A stretch of 64,000 nucleotides of DNA, from contig JASDDO010000024.1 of the NCBI GenBank assembly GCA_030015575.1, forward strand, positions 218,694,996 through 218,758,995. The letters are read 5' to 3'. Made by a program: the position numbers and the translations under genes. The stretch comes from Agapanthus africanus. Taxonomy: Eukaryota > Streptophyta > Magnoliopsida > Asparagales > Amaryllidaceae. Below, piece after piece: positions 57,474-64,000 of this stretch. Numbering within the stretch: position 1 is the stretch's first letter; every line of letters begins with the position of its first letter. The notes beneath the pieces were generated by a model. The model was not told the DNA's origin, ran no database searches, and worked only from the letters and a program-made list of their open reading frames with translations.

Positions 57474-60400
57474 TTAAGCGTAGTATTTCTTTAAGAAACG
57501 GCCGTTTATTGGCCTGAAAGGTCTTTCACCGTGCATGTCCATGAGCAGATAGGCTCCACCCTGGTAGACCTTGTCTATGATGTAAGGGCCTTCGTAGTTT
57601 GGCTCAAATTTTCCCCGTTTGGCACGATTGGGGATCATAGGTCTCTTGACCACTAGCACGAGTTCGCCTTGTCGGAATGTCCTCGGCCTGGTCAATCTTT
57701 CGTACGAGCGCGTCATCTTTGCTTTGTAGGCTTCCAGATGTTGTTGCGCTATGAGCCGGCTTTCGTCTAGGGCATCGAGCTCCTCAAGCCGAAGGTGAGC
57801 ATTTTCTTCGTCCGTCAGCTCGTGGTGGACTGCCACTCGTAGAGAGGGTAACTCTATTTCAAGGGGAAGTACTGCTTCCGTCCCAAATACCAATGCGTAC
57901 GGCGTTGTGTTAGTGGCCGTCTTGAATGTGGTTCGATAAGCCCAAAGGGCCTCTTGCAGCCTCTCGTGCCAGTCTATCTTATTCCAGGAAACGGTCTTTT
58001 TTATGATCTTCGTCAAGGTCTTATTGAAGGCCTCGGCCAGACCGTTGGCTCGTGGGTTGTAAACTGAAGAATACCTCCAGTCTATATTGTGCTGCTGCGC
58101 GAAGCGGCTAATCTTATGGCTTCTGTAGGCTGGCCCGTTATCGGAGATAATCCGCCGTGGGGTTCCGAACCGATAGATGACGTACGTCTTGAAGAAATGG
58201 AGGATATTCTCCGTCTTCACTTCCCTCAGTGGTACTTCCTCTGCCCATTTGGAGAAGTAATCAGTTGTCGCCAGGATAAAACGATGTCCCCGAGATGATG
58301 CTGGTTCAATGGGGCCGACTATGTCAGTCCCCCACATCTCGAATGGCCAGCTGGCCACCGTTGGGTGTAGCGGATTCGGATGTTGGTGGATGAAGTCTCC
58401 ATGAATCTGGCATGAGTGGCATTGTTTTGCATACTCGAGGCAGTCCTGGATCATCGTGGGCCAGTAGTAGCCCATTCGTTTAATCTTTAACTTCATCTTC
58501 GGGCCTGCTTGGTGAGAACCGCAAAGTCCGTCATGAACTTCCTGAATGACTCTTTCTGCTTCGTCAGATCCTAAGCATCTCAGCCATAGGGAATCAAACG
58601 ATCTCTTGTATAGGGTATCGTTGACGAGAGCGAAAGATAGAGCTCGTTTCATGAGCTGATGTCTTGAGGACGCTTCTTCGGGCATTCGGCGGGACTTAAA
58701 GTAGTCTACGAAGATTTCCCTCCAGTCCTCTGCCTTCTCATGGTCCTTTATTTGTAGGGTCATCTGCTCAGTCGCTCCTTTTTCTTTGCATGATTCCGGA
58801 GATATTTCTGCCGGGGCGAGCACTCGACGGCTTTGTACTACGATTCTGACGTCATCGAGGTTCTCGTCAGCCAGTTCTTTAGCGAGTTTGGCCAACGCGT
58901 CTGCTTTGCTGTTTTCCGCGCGTGGTATGTTCTCCAAAGTATAGGAGGGAATTTGGGCCAACAGTTGTTGCACCTTTTCGCCGTATCTCACCAACTCTGG
59001 TTTGCACGTTTGGTAGTCACCATTTACTTGACTAACGACCAGCTGAGAATCCCCGTATATGAGGAGGTCTTCAATTCCCATGTCAATGGCGATTTCGAGG
59101 CCTGCTATCAGGGCTTCGTATTCGGCTTCATTGTTTGTTCTCAGCTCTGTTAAGGAGAAGGCGAAGCGCATTATCCCTCCTTGTGGAGTCGCAAAGATGA
59201 GGCCTATCCCCGATTTGATCATTGGGATACCTTGTTTCTGTTTCTTTATGGAGGACGCTCCGTCGAAATAGAGCTCCCATCGAGTGCTACCGGTGCCAAT
59301 CGCATCAAATGCATGTTCGTCTGGCAAATCACAGCTCAGCGGAGAATCGGCCGGTATCGGGTGCTCAGCGAGGAAATCGGCAATGGCCTGACCTTTCACT
59401 GCCTTGAGAGGTTGATACGTTATCGAGAACTCCATCAGGAGCAGGGCCCACTTAGCGAGTCGTCCCGTCAATATGGCTTTCGACATCAAGTATTTAAGGG
59501 GGTCCACCTTTGAAATGAGACGGACTTCATGCGCCAACGCATAGTGCCTGAGCTTTGTTATCGCGAAGATTAATGCCAAGCAATGTTTTTCAATGGGGGA
59601 GTAATTGCTTTCTGCCCCGAGTAGAACTCGACTTAAGTAGTAGAGTGCTCTCTCTTTCCCCTGATCGTTCTCTTGCGCCCATAGTGCGCCCAATGAACCT
59701 TCGAGGGCGGTTGTATAGAGAATGAGGGGTTTTCCCTTGACCGGCGCAGCCAATACCGGCGGTTTCTGCAGGTACTGCTTGATCTCGTCTAGTGCACCTT
59801 GGCATTTTTGATCCCAGACGAATGGGGTTCCCTTCTTCATCAGGTGACTGTAGGGACGGCATTTGCCAGAAAGGTTGGCGATAAATCGCCGGATGTATGC
59901 GAGCTTCCCTTGGAGAGACCGCAACTGTTTGAGAGTTCTTGGCGGAGGCATTTCCATGATCGCTTTGATCTTTGACGGATCGATTTCAATACCTCGGTGT
60001 CGAACAATGAATCCTAGGAATTTGCCCGAGGAGACTCCAAACGCGCATTTGAGGGGATTCATTTTCAAATTATATTGCCGGAGGCGTTGAAACACAGTCT
60101 CCAGGTGGTTTAAATGCTCTTCGTATGACATGCTCTTTACTACGAGGTCATCGATATAGCACTCGACGACGTCATGTATGGGGTCATCGAAGATCTTTGT
60201 CATGGCCCTTTGGTAGGTAGCGCCAGCGTTCTTGAGGCCAAAGGGCATAACCTTGTAGCAAAATATACCCAAAGGGGTGCGGAAAGCGGTATGCTTCTGG
60301 TCTTCGGGATGCATCTTTATCTGATTGTATCCTGACGAACCATCCATAAAGGAGAAAACCTTGTGAGTTGACGTGTTATCTATCATTAGTTCGGTTACCG

Positions 60401-63400
60401 GTACTGGGAAATCATCCTTTGGACAGGCTTTATTGAGATCCCTGAAATCCACGCATATGCGTACCGTCCCATTCTTCTTCATTACCGGGACGATATTGGC
60501 AATCCAGTCGGGATACTGGACTTCCTGGATAAATCCGGAATCGATCAACTTCTTGACTTCGGCGTTGATGCTCATCTCAAGCTCGAGTCGCATCCTCCTT
60601 GGCGCCTGCTTGACTGGCTTGATATCTGGGGATATTGCTAATCTATGCACAGCAATGTCCGGGTCTAATCCTGGCATCTCGGAGTAGTTCCACGCGAAGC
60701 AGTCTTTATGCCGTAGAAGCACGTTCTTTAACGCGGCCACCCTCTCTTCGGATAACAATTCACTGACAAATGTCGGTCGCGGGTCGTCTGCCGATCCCAA
60801 CTCAATCTTCTTGAGGTTATCTGCAGTAGTATGTACACCATCTTCCAGTTCTTTCGGAGCTGGCGGGAATTCTGAGATCAACTCATCATCGCTGTTCTCA
60901 AAGCACCGGGAAAGGTCATCTACGCTCTCGGGCTCTTCTTCTAATATCGTAATCATATAACAAGTGCGAACCCGCTCTCTAGACTGAGGCGGGCCCGGTT
61001 CTGCTTTTGCGGCCTTGGGCTCATGCCTTTGCGGTGGCGTTATCTTCCAGCCGTCGGATAAAGCAAACCTACCCCGTCGGTACTGGTCCTCGACCCAGTT
61101 CTTGAAGGTGAAGCAGTCTTCGGTAGGATGTCCTATGGCTTGGTGATAAGAGCAATAACTCAGATGAGAGGCCTTGCTAGTTTGCTCAGGATGTCTAGAC
61201 TCTGGAAGCGCGATCATTCGATGTTTTAGGGCAAGTTTGAGTAACCTTTCCGTCTTGTCTCGGAGGAAGGAGTACGCTCGACTCATCTTTTCTATGAAGG
61301 ACGAATCCGAGCTGTGCAATACCCGATTACGTAACCCTCTAATCCTGCGTCGTTGTTGTCGGCTCTTCTTTCCGCTTTTCGACTTATTTTCGTCTCCGCA
61401 TTGGGTCTTTCGCATGATGGGTTGACAAGGATGAACGTCTTTGTCTTTTGCAATCTGTTGAAATAGACGTTGCGTCCTGGCCTTCTCATAGATGGCCGTT
61501 TCGCGGCTGTGGTCTTCCCGAGCTTTCTGACTCACTTCCCTTATAGGCTTGCCCGTTTGTTCTTCAAACGACGGACTTGGTGCTTCAATCGTAGGGTCTG
61601 GTTTTGACGAGGGATCGGCATTTCCTGACAGGGCGTCCTCTTCTTCGTCAAAGGTATATATAGCGTAGCTGCTGTGGGCCCGCTCCCGTTTTCCGGTTCT
61701 CGCGTATCCAAGCCCAAGTGTTTCCATCTTCCCGTTGGGCAATTTGCGTTGGGTTCCAGGGACATCCCAAATCCTGTTGTAGAACCGAGCCTGTCGAGCA
61801 GTTTGTTTTAAGGGTACTCCTTGGCGCTTCAATAGCTTCTTTAATCCGTTCGTATAGTATCTGGGCAGTCGGATGGGTTGGAGTCTGTCGCATGTAGCAT
61901 CTGCGCCATGCCAGATCTCTTTCTCTGTTTTCGACTCTGAAGATCGGTAAAATAGGATCACTTTCTCACCCCTACGCCTGGGAGGGACGTAAAATGTTTG
62001 CAGGTCTTGCACATTGTGAGCTTGAAGTGTGTCGAGATCTTTGTAGTGTTTTCGCGGTACCATGGTGATTTGCAAACTATGGCCATCGCTGAGGGGTGCT
62101 TGCATTGAAAGCCGATTGGAGAATACGGTATTGACCTCATCTTCTGAATCACTTCCGAAGACCGGTATGGGGGCGGGCGTCCCCCGATTGTTGCGTTGAG
62201 ATGGCTCTGTATAAACTATCTCTTCCTCTTCTTCGGTATCGCTTCCGAAAACAGGGATGGCGGCGGCGGCTTTGTTCTCCGAGTTGCGACACCTTTCTGT
62301 ATCTTCGAAGTCTGGCAAAAAGTATTTCGCATCTTCGTATTTGCGGACTTCGTTCACGGAAAATGGGTTCAACTCACCTGTTACGGTGTACTCGAAACCG
62401 TCCTTAAAGTACTTCATACACTGATGTTGTGTAGAAGGGACGATGTTGTATTCGTGTAGCCAAGGACGACCGAGCAAGGCGTTGTAGCAGGTCTTGGCGT
62501 CGATGACATGGAATTTGATGTCCGTGACGAGAAGTCCGAAGCGTAATGTTAATATTACAGATCCGAGAGTCCGTGACGATTGTGAATCAAAACCGGAGAT
62601 AGTGATTTTGTCACGAACGAGATGTTGCACACTCATGCAGATTTCCTTCAACACCCGAACATTAAGGAGATTGACGGAGGATCCATTATCCACCAAGATC
62701 TTGCCTATCTTGATATCATGGCAGTATCCGGAGACATACAGGGGACGGTTATGGTCGCACGTCCCGAGAAGGAGGTCTTCATCACCGAAAGTGATATCGG
62801 CTGTATGCACTTCCTCCAGTTCATCCTTCATCCTTTCAGTGGCGAGAAAGGCTTGGAATTGCTCAGGTTCTTGTAATGCCTTAATTAGTGAGTCCCGCGC
62901 TTCTTTTGATAATAGGAGGGCGTCGAGAATGCTAAGCTGAGAAGGTAGCTTCCTTAGATGCGCGAGGATGTTATAGTCCACTTTGCTCCTCCTAGGAGGG
63001 TCTCTGGTAGTTAGTTCTTTCGTGACTTGGTCATCTAAAGTGATATCTTCGGTGACCTTGTCCTTTCCCTTATCTTTTCGGCCTACGGGCCCGAGATTCT
63101 TTTCTGGGAGTGTGCGGTTGCGCAGCTGAATGTTCTCGCAGGCCTCCGATTCCTCTTCTTTCCCTAGAACGGATTCTTTAAAGAGAGGGCCCAGAGCCAT
63201 TTCTTCATCAGAGTCGCTCCCAAAAGTGAGAACTTGTGACCCCCCGGCGTTAACCATGTAACAGTTGCCAGTAGTCTTGTTGTGCCCTTCGACAGTACTT
63301 CTTCGCTCCCGACGACTCTCGCGTTTCATGCGCTTAAAATGTTGCCGACGAGCAACATATCCTTGCCACCATATCTTAAAGGCGTCGCACTCCTCCGTGG

Positions 63401-64000
63401 GGTGTGAGATTTTCCGATGATATGCGCAATAGTCAGGGTGCCTCTCCGCCCCATTGTGCCTATTTCCTTCTGAAGGTGGTAGCTTCATTCCCATTGACAT
63501 GGCTTTGACGAACCTTTTCCTTGTCTTGAATATTTTCTTGTCCATTTCGGATGCCTTTCGCTCTGGCAGGGGTAGCTCAACTCTTTCGTTCAGTCGCCCG
63601 CATTTGGTTCCTTCTGATGCTGCCATCTCACGCTCCTGATCCGCTTTACTTTTTAGACGAATCTCGTCTAGGAAGGCATTGATCATATCAGTTGTCAGCC
63701 TCGCACGCTCTGGTTCGGGCTCTGCCTTCGGCTTCTTAGTGTCAGGAGCTTTCTCGTCATCGGTAAACGAGTGGGAGATTACGTTACAACTTGCCACATA
63801 CTCTTCGGATTCATTCGATGAGCTCTCTTCATCATCTTCGTCTTGAAAGTTGTGGTTGAGGAATTCTCGCAGTGTGACAGGAGTTCGCGCCTTCTGATTA
63901 TATTCTTCCAGCGCGTCGATTTGCTTCTGCAATTTCGTGCGCTCGTCTCCAAGCCTCACGGGCTTCTTGGATTTCTTCTTCTTTTTCTTCGGAGCTTTTG
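57474..64000 (-). CDS. gag-pol: Gag-Pol polyprotein of the Tat element (5' end outside window)
   Basis: The frame is open from the right edge to the TAA at 57474. The GTG at 63959 is not a real start: lysine-rich codons (KKKKKKSKKP) continue upstream to the edge. Counting from 63959 (2161 residues): a CX2HX4HX4C knuckle (CAYHRKISHPTEEC, about 178-191); a Tat-type block LPSQLSILDALLLSKEA; protease with LVDNGSS (about 422); a second knuckle CSYHQAIGHPTEDC (about 935); RT with FMDGSSGYNQI and YIDDLVV (about 1266); a first RNase H; a second, archaeal-type RNase H (LYFDGASS, about 1565; NNEAEYEAL; YGDSQLVV); and integrase with zinc site (YYWPTM...CHSCQ), catalytic words WGTDIVGP, SDNGPAY and NGLAEAF, and a C-terminal PNYEGPYIIDKVY block. 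No internal stop. It encodes the enzymes for retrotransposition. Confidence 0.93.
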   Translation of the reverse strand, partial: KAPKKKKKKSKKPVRLGDERTKLQKQIDALEEYNQKARTPVTLREFLNHNFQDEDDEESSSNESEEYVASCNVISHSFTDDEKAPDTKKPKAEPEPERARLTTDMINAFLDEIRLKSKADQEREMAASEGTKCGRLNERVELPLPERKASEMDKKIFKTRKRFVKAMSMGMKLPPSEGNRHNGAERHPDYCAYHRKISHPTEECDAFKIWWQGYVARRQHFKRMKRESRRERRSTVEGHNKTTGNCYMVNAGGSQVLTFGSDSDEEMALGPLFKESVLGKEEESEACENIQLRNRTLPEKNLGPVGRKDKGKDKVTEDITLDDQVTKELTTRDPPRRSKVDYNILAHLRKLPSQLSILDALLLSKEARDSLIKALQEPEQFQAFLATERMKDELEEVHTADITFGDEDLLLGTCDHNRPLYVSGYCHDIKIGKILVDNGSSVNLLNVRVLKEICMSVQHLVRDKITISGFDSQSSRTLGSVILTLRFGLLVTDIKFHVIDAKTCYNALLGRPWLHEYNIVPSTQHQCMKYFKDGFEYTVTGELNPFSVNEVRKYEDAKYFLPDFEDTERCRNSENKAAAAIPVFGSDTEEEEEIVYTEPSQRNNRGTPAPIPVFGSDSEDEVNTVFSNRLSMQAPLSDGHSLQITMVPRKHYKDLDTLQAHNVQDLQTFYVPPRRRGEKVILFYRSSESKTEKEIWHGADATCDRLQPIRLPRYYTNGLKKLLKRQGVPLKQTARQARFYNRIWDVPGTQRKLPNGKMETLGLGYARTGKRERAHSSYAIYTFDEEEDALSGNADPSSKPDPTIEAPSPSFEEQTGKPIREVSQKAREDHSRETAIYEKARTQRLFQQIAKDKDVHPCQPIMRKTQCGDENKSKSGKKSRQQRRRIRGLRNRVLHSSDSSFIEKMSRAYSFLRDKTERLLKLALKHRMIALPESRHPEQTSKASHLSYCSYHQAIGHPTEDCFTFKNWVEDQYRRGRFALSDGWKITPPQRHEPKAAKAEPGPPQSRERVRTCYMITILEEEPESVDDLSRCFENSDDELISEFPPAPKELEDGVHTTADNLKKIELGSADDPRPTFVSELLSEERVAALKNVLLRHKDCFAWNYSEMPGLDPDIAVHRLAISPDIKPVKQAPRRMRLELEMSINAEVKKLIDSGFIQEVQYPDWIANIVPVMKKNGTVRICVDFRDLNKACPKDDFPVPVTELMIDNTSTHKVFSFMDGSSGYNQIKMHPEDQKHTAFRTPLGIFCYKVMPFGLKNAGATYQRAMTKIFDDPIHDVVECYIDDLVVKSMSYEEHLNHLETVFQRLRQYNLKMNPLKCAFGVSSGKFLGFIVRHRGIEIDPSKIKAIMEMPPPRTLKQLRSLQGKLAYIRRFIANLSGKCRPYSHLMKKGTPFVWDQKCQGALDEIKQYLQKPPVLAAPVKGKPLILYTTALEGSLGALWAQENDQGKERALYYLSRVLLGAESNYSPIEKHCLALIFAITKLRHYALAHEVRLISKVDPLKYLMSKAILTGRLAKWALLLMEFSITYQPLKAVKGQAIADFLAEHPIPADSPLSCDLPDEHAFDAIGTGSTRWELYFDGASSIKKQKQGIPMIKSGIGLIFATPQGGIMRFAFSLTELRTNNEAEYEALIAGLEIAIDMGIEDLLIYGDSQLVVSQVNGDYQTCKPELVRYGEKVQQLLAQIPSYTLENIPRAENSKADALAKLAKELADENLDDVRIVVQSRRVLAPAEISPESCKEKGATEQMTLQIKDHEKAEDWREIFVDYFKSRRMPEEASSRHQLMKRALSFALVNDTLYKRSFDSLWLRCLGSDEAERVIQEVHDGLCGSHQAGPKMKLKIKRMGYYWPTMIQDCLEYAKQCHSCQIHGDFIHQHPNPLHPTVASWPFEMWGTDIVGPIEPASSRGHRFILATTDYFSKWAEEVPLREVKTENILHFFKTYVIYRFGTPRRIISDNGPAYRSHKISRFAQQHNIDWRYSSVYNPRANGLAEAFNKTLTKIIKKTVSWNKIDWHERLQEALWAYRTTFKTATNTTPYALVFGTEAVLPLEIELPSLRVAVHHELTDEENAHLRLEELDALDESRLIAQQHLEAYKAKMTRSYERLTRPRTFRQGELVLVVKRPMIPNRAKRGKFEPNYEGPYIIDKVYQGGAYLLMDMHGERPFRPINGRFLKKYYA

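Larger units (their letters stand above)
34236..64000 (-). mobile_element. Tat-lineage Ty3-gypsy retrotransposon, minus strand, runs out of the window
   Basis: The 3' LTR lies at 34236-35340 with its purine tract at 35341-35357; pol lies on the same (minus) strand at 57474-64000. The 5' LTR and start of gag are beyond 64000. The presence of a second RNase H before integrase places it in the Tat lineage. Between pol and the 3' LTR lie an antisense gene (39564-54119) and many tandem and inverted repeats. Tekay copy 2 is inserted at 39915. Without that insertion about 19.3 kb of the element is in view, so the full element is very large. Antisense extra ORFs and tandem repeats downstream of pol are known for Tat elements. 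Confidence 0.88.

Noticed and set aside
63957..63959. GTG at 63959 as the start of the Tat polyprotein
   Set aside because: The frame is open upstream to the window edge, so this is an internal valine codon.

Overview
This window is nuclear DNA of a flowering plant. The evidence is intron-bearing plant genes (a KORRIGAN-type membrane endoglucanase and a FRIGIDA-like protein), MITEs, and plant LTR retrotransposon lineages (copia, Tekay/Del chromovirus, Tat). The species cannot be told from the sequence alone. No tRNA, rRNA or CRISPR locus was seen.

Layout. (1) 1-21500 is gene space. It holds the last two exons of a probable plastid outer-envelope pore protein (+), a complete six-exon KORRIGAN gene (+, 6940-11060), and a complete FRIGIDA-like gene (-, 12163-15944) with a long inferred 5'UTR intron and promoter near 18.4 kb. 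KORRIGAN and FRIGIDA-like are tail to tail. Two MITEs, a LINE RNase H fossil and a G-rich tract lie between or inside them. (2) 21500-64000 is a nest of retrotransposons. An old, broken copia element (21.5-34.2 kb) was hit twice: by Tekay copy 1 (23105-33571, target duplication GATAG) and, at 34236, by a large Tat-lineage element on the minus strand that runs out of the window. The Tat element was then hit by Tekay copy 2 (39915-50326, target duplication GTGAG). Both Tekay copies have uninterrupted gag-pol frames and nearly identical LTR pairs, so they are young.

The Tat element is the most interesting object. Its sense (minus) strand encodes a polyprotein open for more than 2160 residues with protease, RT, two RNases H and integrase. 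Between pol and the 3' LTR it carries, on the opposite strand, a gene with its own TATA box, four coding introns all in phase 1, a plant-mobile-domain-like protein, a basic NLS-like patch, a coiled-coil C-terminus and a polyadenylation signal. Tekay copy 2 split the first coding exon of this gene.

The non-coding parts of the Tat element are built largely from short inverted repeats. There are about 29 G-boxes (CACGTG), mostly in paired palindromes, upstream of the antisense TATA box. There are dozens of odd-length palindromes centred on TT-W-AA whose arms differ from copy to copy yet stay complementary. Downstream of the gene there are hairpins with a near-constant loop (TCGTGAGGAT) and co-varying stems. 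Homologous repeat blocks flank the antisense gene on both sides. These patterns are reported as the main candidates for an undescribed system.
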